The position numbers and the translations under genes are program-made. Below are positions 35,867 to 48,187 of a stretch of 64,000 bases of DNA, one piece after another. Below the pieces are notes generated by a model. The model saw only the letters and a program-made list of their open reading frames with translations. It was not told the DNA's origin and searched no databases. Within the stretch, counting starts at the first letter, position 1. The number at the start of each line of letters is the position of its first letter. The stretch is from Taudactylus pleione (taxonomy: Eukaryota > Chordata > Amphibia > Anura > Myobatrachidae), in the NCBI GenBank assembly GCA_031769625.1, contig JAUIMM010000113.1, positions 18,338,501-18,402,500 on the forward strand, written 5' to 3'.

Positions 35867-36513
35867 ATATTATTTTATTTTTATTAGCTTTATTATTATT
35901 TTTATGACTATTATTATCCTCCAAAGAGACTTGCTGTCCTATCCAAAGAACCTGCCACATTACATTTACGTATTTTTATGACATAATTAAATAAATGTAA
36001 TTGACAATAAAGTAATAATTTCCATGTAAGGTACATTTTATTAAAAAAAAGTAAGCTAAGAAAATATCCATAGAGTTTATTGGGCTCAGTGGAGAACAGA
36101 ATAATGCTGTTCAACAGAACAAAAAGTGTGCTTAAAAGGTAGGCTAACCATTGTTTTATGTTAATTACTTGTGACATGTGTTTTTGCAAGCCTTGTCTTT
36201 AACTGTTGTAAACCTGAGCGCTCTTTGATATAGCGGGTCATAATGTCATAATTGGTGGTATCCAAAGGTTACCTGAGGCTGCATAGTTTCTCTTAAATGA
36301 GGTATGCTTATGGAAAAAGCATAATTGTCTGAACTAAGCCTTCTGGGATTTAATTCCAGCGATAATTACACTTAAACATATCGCTCAATTAAGTTACATT
36401 ATTGTATGTTGGGTATGAGATCAAATGAAATATGTCTTCTAGCTTAGTGTTACCTGACAACCGATAGATACTGTAGAAAGATAGATTTAAAACAGATGGA
36501 TAGACAGATACTG

Positions 36514-36578
<65 letters not shown>

Positions 36579-38218
36579 GTAAACTGTGCATACAACAGCA
36601 TAAAAGACAACACAAAACTAGCTTTAAGTTAAGTGTAGCATTATAAAGGTGGTGAATATATTTTAATGCACTTATGTGGAGAAAACACACAGGGTAGCAA
36701 TGAGCGTAGCACAGCATTATAGAAAGAGATCCCTGTATAGAAAACATTAGAGTAAAACTAAATTAAAACTGCAGAGTGGCTGGCATTGGTTTATAGAAAT
36801 ATACAGCCAATCAATCAATTTGCCATAACATATATGATTGGTCATAACAATTGTCCTGTTATGAATATATGGTACAGAGGGAAGATTGCATTCAGAAAAC
36901 AGGGAACATGAAACAGTGCACCATCAATAAGACATCTCTTCTCATGTCAATTGTGCCACTTCGGTCTCCAGTTGTGAAATATGTACAGAGCGTATTTACA
37001 TTTCAGCACAAAGTCACTGGTACAAGTGCTGCACTTACTCATGAAATGGCAGTGTCTTATTGTTCCATTCATTCTATATCCCATACAAGTCTGCTGAATT
37101 TTGGTCCAATCACCATGCAATTTGCTTTTACGGACTTATTGAATACACCACTTAATGTAGTAGTAGCGGCTGCAGGGACATTATTCATTGCACTATAATC
37201 CTCAACACTTCATCCTTCTGTCTTGGTGCCTCTCTACAATAGCTCCACTTTGATGTGCTAGGCGAGCCACTCTCTCCACTGTGTTCATCATGACAAGAGG
37301 TTGCAGGTTCGTGGCATTAAGTTTGAAGTTCCATCGTATAGTAAGAACAAGCAAACAGCAATACGAACGCTCCATGTTTCCAGTTCTGACCACTGATGTT
37401 GGACAGATGTAAAATTTTGAAAGCATTGTGCTGTTCAATCCTTTAGATGTAATGTTAACTCTCTGAAATGACATTTTCTACATCACAAAGATGATAAAAA
37501 CAATTGAGTATTTTTTAAGTGAAATGCCCATATGTTACCTGGCTGAATATGCCCAATTATAAGCATGGCCTATTTAGGGACTGGCAAAAACGGGGTTAAG
37601 AAAATGACTAAGAGGTTTTTTTTTTTAAAATTTCCCGGAGATAACTGCATGCTGGATTTTCTTATTATTAGGACTTATGTGAAACAAGACGAAGATCATC
37701 TTTACAAGTTGCCAAGACATGACAGGGATTAGTTTAATTTTGATTTCGATTATGTTGGTAGAAGGTGGTAGGAGAGATATCACCGTACAGAACACAATGT
37801 ACTACTACTGACTACACACTGAACAATTAAACAACACACCGTACACATTATTCCCAAATCGTTGAGATAATTTATTATGTATATAACTAGATGGAACTGG
37901 GCGGTAGTAATGTTTTGCAGTGGTAGGTACTGTAATAATTTTTCCCTATTACTAGGATATTTTGTATTGGTTTTATACTGCCTATAACCGGAGCAGTTTT
38001 ATTTTCTGTTAGAGGTTTCAGAAATGTCACAATTGCCTACAATTATAGTAAGGCTCTCCAAAAATAATGTTAATAGTCGGCCTCAAGGCTTGGGTTTAGA
38101 ATAGGCTACCCAAACATTATTGGCAGTACTCTAAAAAGCGAGGTGGGCTACTAAAATGGCTCAAAATTATTTTATATTGAAAGTGATATGTTTACACTAA
38201 GCAAATACTATATAAACA
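35867..38218. other. noncoding stretch, no gene recognised
   Basis: Plain AT-rich sequence apart from the TAGA microsatellite listed separately. Several 75-115-codon open frames occur by chance. None has a motif I can name. Confidence 0.5.
36514..36579 (+). repeat. (TAGA)n microsatellite
   Basis: About 16 perfect TAGA/GATA units. The reverse strand reads as a repeated IYLS peptide, which is not a gene. Confidence 0.97.
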
Positions 38219-38668
38219 TACAGATGTGTCCTTTTATACTGTGGCTTAAGTCCCGCCAAAAAGCCCCTCCTGGCGCGCCAGGTCTTTTTCACTCTAAATG
38301 TACGTCTCCTTTACATATATGAAACAACTAGAAGTGAGAAAACTGCATTGCTAGTGTACACAAACCACTGGGGCCTGCGACATTTGTACATCTATGTGCG
38401 ACTGAGTCTGAATTTATATAAAAAGAGCTATGATACAAACAGCCGCTGTTTTTCCTCAAGTTCCGTTATGCGTCATCTGCGACTTTAAACCATTCCCTGT
38501 GCGGTTAATGGCGCAATCCAGCATCTTTAGTACACTGTGAGTGGCTGCATCTGCGATGCAACTAAGAAGCAAAATGTAAAGAAAAATATGGTACTTGCTC
38601 CTCTCAAAGCATCTCAGCCATGACAGGTGTCTCGCACCATATGGCCTAAAGACACACCTGTATACACA
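38219..38668. mobile_element. TACAGATG-ended element, copy 3 of 3
   Basis: The left end CATACAGATGTGTCCTT and the right, inverted, TATACAGGTGTGTCTTTAG form terminal repeats. The internal GACATTTGTACATCTATGTG then CGACTGAGTC and CTGCATCTGCGATG are shared with copy 1. A TGGCGCGCCA palindrome is near 38271. Confidence 0.7.
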
Positions 38669-38819
38669 CCCTAAGATAGTAAGCATTTATTTAACAAACT
38701 AATGTCCACTTACCCATAAATATACACTTAAAACACACTTCCATTTTACATATTACATATAACACTTGTGTACATTTTTATATGTGTGTATGTGTGTATA
38801 TATGTAACACTTATGTATC

Positions 38820-38990
38820 AGAGTGCTTAGCTGTCACGAGCAGGGCCCTCTTCCTTTATGTGCTTTTCCTTCCATCACTATACTTATTCTGTACTGCAAG
38901 TCACTTTCTTGTTTTCTTCTACTGTTTATTTATGTTCTCTGTAAGGCACTGCGGATCCCTTCTGGTGTGATATAAGTAATGGATAATAAT
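38820..38990 (+). mobile_element. SINE 3' part with AAT tail
   Basis: CTCTGTAAGGCACTGCGGAT, then a GTGATATAAGTAATGG word and AATAATAATAA, is a characteristic 3' end of tRNA-derived frog-type SINEs. The upstream part is diverged. Confidence 0.6.
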
Positions 38991-39094
38991 AATAAGGTAC
39001 CTTTTTGTCTTCCATATGCAGCCTTCTAAATATCAGATTGTGCTAACCCTTCTGTTCCAGGTAAACCTGATACATGCTGCATCTCTGGCAATGC

Positions 39095-39095
<1 letters not shown>

Positions 39096-39127
<32 letters not shown>
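39096..39127 (+). repeat. (AAT)n microsatellite
   Basis: About 10 AAT units, possibly the tail of a SINE whose body has decayed. Confidence 0.95.
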
Positions 39128-40144
39128 TTATATTTAAAGAACTTTTCTCCAAATTAGAATCAGAGGGTTCTAAATATATATTTTTTTTTAATCAAAAAGA
39201 AAAACACAATGGAAACTGATTTATGCAAAGCCAATGTATTGGATTTTCAGTGAAGTAACAGCATTCAAGCCATTGATATAATACCTTTACTGCTCGGTGG
39301 CCTTATATTATATTTGTAAAACTAGGCCCAAATCCCACAAAGTAAAAGATCCGGTGTAGTACCCAACATTCCTAATGCATAACTTAGGGCCTGATCATAG
39401 GTTTGTCCATATTGAAATATTGCTGAAGTTCCAAGATAACCATTAAACACACCAATTGTAGAATTGGTGGAAAAACAAATAGTTGTTCCACATTTAAGAT
39501 ATGTTTCTTTATTTACATTTATTTTATAAACCAAAAGACAGGTATTTAGAAGCACAAATGTACATTTCTGATAAACCTCATAGTATAAACAGTTGGATAT
39601 GAGCTAGGTCATTTATATAAACCCATTACACCATGCAGATTTGTGGAACTTCTGCAGTGATTTCTGCATCACTTATCTATTCCCTCTTCCTCATATTCTC
39701 ATGGTAACATCAGTGGTTTTTACAAGTGCATCAGTCTTAGACAGTGTTGGGAAGTGAAATGGTAATTTATGAGAGATAACCTGGGAGTAGAATGCAAAAT
39801 TAAAGGGATATACACAAAATTCAACAAAAACACTAATTAATACAGGATAATGTAAAAAAAATATCAAATGCTTGTAAATATACTTTGTCTTCTCTAGATA
39901 AAAATTTTCTCTAGATATACATTTTGCATAATTTTAAACATATATATAAATAATATCATGGAAAAAAATAATCTAGCATTTAATATAAGAAAAATTATTT
40001 ATTTACAATGGTTAGTGGCACAATTAGGTTACGACTTTGAGTGACACCAAATGAAATGTCTATTTTGGCATTGATTATGGCATTGCAATAAAGGAGCAGA
40101 TTATGGTAAAAATTAAATATTTGAAATATTATAAATATTGGAAA

Positions 40145-40190
<46 letters not shown>

Positions 40191-43190
40191 CTCCAAGATA
40201 CTGAAATCATAAATGATAAAGGCAAAGAAAGAACATTTAACATAGTACGGTTTTGTTGCTGTTAGTCCATAGTCTGTAGAAATTTATGGGGGGGGGTGTA
40301 TTTCTGCAGCTGAAGACATCAAGTCAAAGAAAACAATGTGCAGTGACAAATCATGAATATGGCAGATATTTCAAAGGACGTGCATTTAGTTCTGCAAAAG
40401 AAATAGAGGACGTAAGTACGTGAGTAGCTGGTTACTTTCAGAAATTAAAATATCTGCACTGCAAAAATAAAAGCTATAATATCAGCCATATGCACCAGCC
40501 TCTGAGTCTGAGTCAGAGGTAAGCTCTGCTCCGGATATTGCTTATAGGTACCTAGAGGTGACCCTTCAAATGACAACAAGGTAGAACAAGCAAAAAAATG
40601 GACAGAAGAGCAGGTAAGCCATGTTTAAGTTACACTAAACTAAACTTACTTACATGGCTATCATACTGTAGGCCACAGAAACAATACATACATTTGAATC
40701 GCAGGATATATATATATATATATATTAAACACAGCAAGAACAGGTTGAACAATCATCTATAAAAAATACATATAATAGAAAGCTTTAGGAAACACAATAA
40801 ACAACAAATTTCATAAACAGAAAATAATAAATTCAATAAAAAAATTAAAATCCCAAGAAGCGTAAATTTAAAAGGATAAAAAAATTAGTTGTTCCACCAG
40901 AGCACATTACATAAACACAATTTGGAATATTTGGATTGGTGGAACTAAATATAAATGAATTTGATTTTAAAATAACATGCTGGATTGAAAGAAAGAGTTA
41001 TAGAATAGCAGCAGGAGTTAAAGAGTGAAATGAGTGGTAGAGGGAAAGGGTTAACAGATGGAGCAGGAGGGGATGAGACAGACTGGAGCATGTGTTGCAG
41101 TGAGTAAGAAGTAGCATGGTCTGAGGGTTAGGTTAGATTTCCAAAGCTCTTATAGCTGATCGACCAGCCCGTCGGAGTCACTATTCAACCCGAGTCCCAA
41201 ACACACGCCTCACTAACTACTTTACAGCCACTTCCATTGATTTTCTTTATCAAATAAACATAATACCCGTTACAGCAACACTTCCTCTTCTCGCAGTCAG
41301 AATGCCACAAGCATGCAGCCTACATTTCATCACTTTGTAGATTCCTCCCCTCTAAATAAATTGCATTTTGTGGCACAAAATGACAAAAAAAATGATAATT
41401 GCTCAGAAGACTTCGTTATACTATTGAAAACAGTGAATGGTATAAGTCAGCTGCAGTTGAATGGATTTTCAGAGGTTCTGACGCTGCAAAAGCAACTTTA
41501 ATATGTTTATTATAATGTTTTTTCATAGGTTCTGGGTGAAAGAGGTCATAGCTATTTCTTTTAATTATAACAAAATTATGTTAAAAAAAATGGTATTAAA
41601 ATTTCTTCAAATGCTGCCTTTTGAACTATGTTCTCTTATGTATGTCAAAGGGTTGTTGAATTATTCATTATTATAATTACTATCATCATTGTCGTTTTTA
41701 TATTATTAGACCTTTCCAGGTGGAAATAATTTTATTATTGTAATTTAATATCTTAAGAATGTCTCTCTTGCCTTTTGATAATCATTTTGGGGGTTGGGGT
41801 GGTTTGTTTAAAAATTAGATAGATAAATATTTTAAATGACTTGTAGTCTGTTATAGATTTTAGTTTATCTAATCAATTGAAATGCCAATAGTTTGATTAA
41901 AGGTTTAGTGTTTTACAAACAACCATTTTGTGCCATTTACTGTAGGTATCAGAATCAGGTGTTCTTTCATTAGATGTTAAGGTTCTCTGCATGAAGGTAT
42001 GCTCTTTGCATGCTAACAGTTTTTATTATATATATATATATATATATATATTCAAGTACTAATAATGGTTTCAAATTCCCCCAAAAAAGAAAGAATGCAA
42101 ATAAAATACATTGATCTATCTAAATGCTGCTGTGTCTTGGTCAATGTATTTAAGAGGAGCCCTTAAAAATCCAGGTGAATTATATGTGATCATACAGTGA
42201 TTGCAGAATATTAAATTAAACTTAGATAAATCCGCATTGAAGGAGGCAGCACCCAATCCTGAATTTATTTCCCATTTTCTATAACAGCATCACTGCGCTC
42301 CTCTCTTTGCAATGACAATGTGCCAAATCTCAGCATTTTGAAAACATTTTCCATATGCTTTAACAGGAGGCTGATAGACAAAGGAAAGAAGATGATCTTT
42401 TTTCTCCTGAGGTATAGTTTCTTTTCATCTTTCGTTTTTGGTTTTTTTTTTCTCAAAAATGGAAAATATAAAACTATTTAAAACGGTTACAGTTAGCTCA
42501 CATATGCAAATTTTTGAAGCAGAAATATATTGTTTTTTTTTTACTTAAAATGTAGGCTCTGGGTAAGCATCTTTATATAAAGTATTGATCCATTTAGTTT
42601 TTGTAGATTTTTGTCGTTTTTATGATGAATGTTTGGAGTTATGCCAAACAGCTTAAGGTACATTATTTTTAATTCTGTCTTGTTTTCAAGGTATACAAAC
42701 ATTTGTACAGTTGATTTTATTAATTTGTCCAGACTATGGCAATTTTTTTTTAAATGGCTTGTTTATGGTAAATTAAATACATGCACTAAGATGTATTGTT
42801 TACAGATTAATTTTAAATAGTTCTGTTTAATTTACATTTCAGGTCAATTTAATTCTTATTTAACTGTTATTATTGCTGTATGCTAGTCATTTTATAATGT
42901 TTAATTAGTTCTTGCTTGAATCCTAAAAGTGAAACATGTTTAGTATTTTTTCTTAAATATTTCTATTCCAGGGATTTTTGGTGGATTTGAAAAAGTGTGT
43001 AATTGTTAGAGTTAAGTCAATGTTTTTTGTTTTTTTTTGTGTCAGAGCTATTAGAGTGCTTTGGAGATAGTAGGATGCTGGTCTGAGACTGCAGTGATGT
43101 GATTTGTTTATAAACACTGGATGGTTGCCTGGAATGGTGGGGGGGGTGCTGCTGTCAGAGAGCTTTGACCTCTTAAAGCCCAGAGGGCTC
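39128..43190. other. AT-rich noncoding stretch
   Basis: No gene is recognised. AT microsatellites are at 40148-40186, about 40709-40726 and 42027-42051. The rest has few recognisable repeats. Confidence 0.5.
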
Positions 43191-43989
43191 CTGAACCCAT
43201 AACCCTGTCTGCGCCCTGGCTCTTTCTACCTTCCCTTCTCCCTTCCGTGTCATCTTTTTTTCCTTTTTATTCCAATGCTCTGTCCCTTTGTTCGTAACGC
43301 CGCTTTCCCTGCTTTCTTTAATGCAACATTTGCTCTCTTTTCCCCCTCTTTCAGTATTTCCCCACTATCGCATTCTCAATTTTTTTACAAGTATATTATT
43401 AAGAACACTTGCCTACTCTTCCCTAAATCTCTTTACATATCACCTTGCCTTCCCATCCACAAATGTTTCACATGTTGCCTTAGGCACCAGTGGGTGATAG
43501 AAGAAGCATGAAAGTTACATGTGAGAGCATCCTACTCGGAGGAACTGGCATTCTATGGGCATCTTAAGAGTAAAATTAAGCTAGAAGAAAGGCTCTCTGG
43601 GACCTGTACTCACCTCTCCAAATCTCTCTAGCCAAGTGTTTTCCTTTCTCTTGAGATCATTTTGTTTCCAATCAAAAGTCAGCAAGAGGACCGAGTGAGT
43701 GATTGTTACCAGCAATAAGTTTGTTTTAATTGTTTGTTTTGTTTGGATCAGCTGTTACTTAAACAGGGGGCAGTAATTGACAGTCCGGGCAACTGTATTT
43801 ACAACACATTTACATATGTACATGTCAGTGGGTGTTAATGATGTGCGTATGTTGCAGGCAATTAGAATTAATTACGGGGTTTATCCTAAACATTGACATT
43901 ATTTAAACAAATATGGGACAAATTATTATGGAATTAAAATATATTGATAAGAAGTTGTTGGATGTATTTTTTTATTATTTTATTTATTG

Positions 43990-44032
<43 letters not shown>

Positions 44033-46137
44033 TTTTTTTTCTTTTAAGAAAACATTAGTTAACACACTGCTTTGTCAAATAGCCCCCGGGAGGAAGAGAG
44101 GCAACACAGAAAAAAAAGCCAGAGAAGAGGGGGCTGGGGATCTGAAAGTGTCTCCAGTTCAGACAAAGGGTCTCTAACACTGAAATCTTGTAATACCTCG
44201 TTTCAAACTGAGCTGCTCTATAGACTTAGTGAACACCGTCAAAAGACATGGATTCTCTTTCCCTTGGGCTGAGGGTGGGAGGGAATTGGGACAGTTATTA
44301 GTGATGGGACGTCTATTAAAAGGGAGATGCTATGTAATTACAGGTTTTAGCATGTCCTTGCAGTACTTTTTTTTTTTTTTAGTTGTTTGCTGAGATCGAT
44401 TTACAGACTAAATAAATGTTTGCCTTTATTTTCCACATAAAGTGACCACACGTCCCATAAAAAGAGTAGTCGTGCTCTGGTTATAAAACTAATGTTCAAT
44501 GTTTAACCCATTAGTTGCTGAAAAGGCCCAGAACATACTACAGTATATCAAAAAAAGATTGGGAAGATGCATTACTCCTACCTAGGTGCTTAAAGCACTT
44601 GTGGTAAAGTCACAAAATGATTTAAAAATGTTAGAATGGGATGTGAATAAGAGGAGAGATCAGAGGCTGTGGCTGATGCATTTGTGTGGGATTGTAAGCC
44701 AGAGGGGAGGGAAATGACAGTAACAGGAGCAGAAGGAAAGGGGAGTGAAAATGTAGAGTCAATTAGTGAAATAAATGACTTTTTTTTAAAGAGAAAAGAA
44801 ATTTTAATTCAGGCATTAGAGAAGCAGTATTGAAATGAAATGCACAAATGAGGAATATTCTCATGTGACCACAGACTATAGGTAAGATACATACAAGAGG
44901 TTATTTGCACACATCATGGAAGGAACAGTAAAAGTAAGAAGGAGGTGTCACATACACTGGGAAGCAGCATTTAAACTCAACATGCATGGCTATAAAACTG
45001 CCCTGGAAAATAATGTCCTCAGAATAATGAAATGAACTTGATGAACTTAAGAAATTGTTGAAGGCAGAAGATTGAGGGAATGAACACACATTTTGGACAG
45101 TAAGCATCTGTATGAAAACAGCATACCTCAATGATTTGTGGAATGAAGAGCTATATAAAAAATCAAGCTAAAAATATATTGAAAGAAAAAAAATATATAG
45201 AAATAAAGGGGAAATGGGTGAGAAATCAAAGTGAAATAAAACATAAACAATAAACATGATAGAGTTTGATAGAACAAACCTGAATGAATCTGCCTAACGC
45301 TGCCTGCCTCCTTGCTTCTTTCCTTGCTCGCTTTCATCCATCCTTCCCTCCCCTCCTTTCTCCTCTCCCGGGTCGCTGCTGCCTCCTCTCTGTCCTTTCT
45401 CTTGCACTCTTCGTATCGTCCCCTTCACATCTGCCAACCTGGCTCTCTCTCTCCGTTTTAACCTTCTTCGATTTTTCCTAGATTCCTGGCCATCCCTGAT
45501 TTTCTTCTAACTGAACTTCCCGCAGTATCTTTTTTTTTTTTTTCCCCAGAGCTACTATTTTTAGGAAGAGAGAGAGGGAGAGGGCAGAGAATAAAAGGGT
45601 TAGGAGGGGCAGTAAACATTCACAGGGGAAAGAATGAAAATGGGAACTCACCTCTTCACATTCCCTGCCTTCCCTTTTGTCCATTTAGCTATAATTCAGT
45701 AACACTCAAACCATACTTAAAAAGATATAAAGAAAGCTACAACAATAAGGATGACAGTACTGATATGTCCTTTTGTATTTTCGTAGTGCTTTTTCTAGCC
45801 ATGGATATTTCCATAAAATGGGCCAGTATCAGAAAATAAAATGTTATTATTTATTAATACACAGATATTGTTTGCATGGACAGGTTTATAATTTTTCATT
45901 GATCATGCATTTAAAGAGTAAGAACTAATTAATGTTCACACACAGACATTCATCTACAGTACATTTATATATCTATGGTAATATATACACATATACATTT
46001 TAGAATATATATATGTTTATATATATTAAACTTATAGTAAAATAAGAAAGACAAACATTTTCAATAAGACAGTATTGATAAAATAATATGTACATTATTA
46101 AATATTATGCCTTTATATATATATATATATATATACA

Positions 46138-46174
<37 letters not shown>

Positions 46175-47559
46175 CATATATATATATATATATACCACTC
46201 TCCGAAGCTTTTGCATACCTATTTGTGTGTCTCTATTATATATTCACACCCATATTGCATTACTGTGCAATTGTGGTGTGTAGGTGTGTATGAAGATAAT
46301 AAAGAGAAATCTAGGGTCCACTTGAGGTTTTCAGAGAAATATACTTGGGAAGGCTGGGAGCGATTTTACAGCTACGCGGTGCAGTATCTTCTCTCATCTT
46401 CTTGGCTACTAAGGTACATATTTGGTCTGGTAGAACCATCACGCAAATCTGTTTCTTCTGTGTTCACTTTACTCCCTAAATATTTTTCCATGTTACCTTG
46501 ATACCCATAGTAAGTAAAATTCTGAAAATATTAGCATCCTATAAGCACAGCTAACGGTAAACCTAAAAGATTTGCCAAAATTGTCTTTTAGTAAAATATT
46601 CATATGGTTGACCTTAGATTCTGGAAAATTCTTGTCTGTGTGTTGTAAGTTTTTTTTTCTACTTCTCTGAAATAGTCCTGGAGCATTAATGGTGCTAACC
46701 CTTTCTGTTGGCATTTGGCAGACTTGGTACTTAAGGCCTACAGTAAGACAAGTTTTTGACGCGTAGCCCAGGAATCCTGGACTTAAAAGGCACGTCAATT
46801 CCAACATGAGGTTATGGTTCACCTGCTTAGGCTTTTGACACTGTAAACATCCCTTGCTCTCAACTTGTATTTACTTTTGCTTTGTGGAACTCCTGTTGCT
46901 GAAACTGTGTGATTAAGCAAAATATCTATATCTGTGTAATTTAGACACACCACTGCCAAGTAACCTTCCAACTTCACTTAGTCAGCCTTAATATATGTAG
47001 ATATTGTTATTGGGATTTTGAATAAACATAAACATAAACATTTTAAATACACGTAACATTTTCTTAAAATTGTATCTTCTACATGGCCAATTTTTCCTTC
47101 AGCGCAAAAAATGCTCCGGGGAATGTCCGTGTCTGAAAGCGTGCGGCAAGTAGAAAAACAGTGATCTGTATACGTTTTTCTTATCATAGAGAGAGTACAC
47201 CCGTCAAAACATATAACATTAGCATGTACTTTCAATATTAATTTTACAATGATTTTTTTTTAATAAATCTGATTATTGAAAAAAATGCACAATAATACAA
47301 TAAATTTTATAACATAACTTAGAGATTTTAATTTAATATTTTGTATTTTTGTTTTACACATACTTGGCATGTGAACACCTCTAAAATAGGTGGTCTAGAA
47401 AGGTTCCTACCTCATTTCATTTAAATGCCTTGCAAGGTAAATGTGCAAGATTTTTTTTCTTATTCTTCTGGTATGTGATTATCTTTGCGATTCTGCTCAA
47501 TCTCCCCAGCCCTATAGTTTGTATACATGTGTGTGTTAGTAATTAAGTCTTCAGCCAGG
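43191..47559. other. noncoding with pyrimidine-rich blocks
   Basis: Pyrimidine-rich, plus-strand-biased blocks lie at about 43195-43460 and 45290-45480 (CCTCCTTTCTCCTCTCCCGGG and similar words). AT microsatellites are at about 43993-44030 and 46113-46194. Open frames inside them are low-complexity by-products. No supported exon. Confidence 0.45.
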
Positions 47560-48187
47560 AGTGGATGGGCTGCTCTGTGATCCTGCTTCTGATTATTGTT
47601 GTGGTTTCTACAGCCTCAGTGAGCGGCTCTAAGTCCGGGCTGCACGTCATTTGCAATCTGGAGACTGTTGATCACCTCACTAATTACACCTCCCCCTCTC
47701 TCTCCTCTCCTCTCTCTCTCTCTCTTTCTCGCTCGCTCTCTCTCTCTCATTCCCAGAGTGCATATCAGGAACAGACACACAAAGACATGCGCACTCAACT
47801 TAATCAGCCATTTTTTTAAACAGGGCTAAAACGATAATAATTAGCAGAATAAAGACATTCATTTCCTTTCCTCCTTTTCCCAAGCCCTTCACAAGCAAAC
47901 AGCGAGGCAGCGGATGGCACATGCTTTCACACCCAGCGGACCTAGAACAACAAGCAGAGCCCCCTCTCCGCTCTATTCCTCGTATCTGCACTCCTGCAAA
48001 AAGTTCCAGGATTATTCCTTTTTTATTGCAAGATTGTCCTTTTTTTATTCCGATTTTTTTTTTTTGTCCTCTTGATGAACGTTATCCTTTTACTGGATGG
48101 GATCAGCTATTGTGAATAAGCTGAAGAAAGAGACACATACAGTCTATACAAGAAGATCGAGTGAAAACTGCGAGAGGGAAATGGAAA
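47560..48187 (+). other. candidate 5' exon ending at a splice donor
   Basis: This interval is distinct from the AT-rich surroundings: more CpGs, a CT-rich tract (47693-47751), and an ACGTCATTTGCAAT word (47644-47657) that joins a CRE half-site to an octamer-like motif. It ends with GGAAATGGAAA followed by GTAAGT at 48188, a strong donor consensus. The last 91 bases are open from ATG 48097 for 30 codons (MGSAIVNKLKK...), after an earlier ATG-TGA context. It could be a noncoding first exon or carry the protein start. I do not recognise the peptide. Upstream edge unknown. The CT tract followed by CCCAG (about 47757) could instead be an acceptor. Confidence 0.3.
47693..47751 (+). repeat. CT-rich microsatellite
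   Basis: Imperfect (CT)n with TCGCTCGCTC interruptions. The reverse strand reads RERERE-type peptides that are not genes. Confidence 0.9.

Noticed and set aside
36389..36747. IYLS-repeat peptide
   Set aside because: Translation of the TAGA microsatellite.
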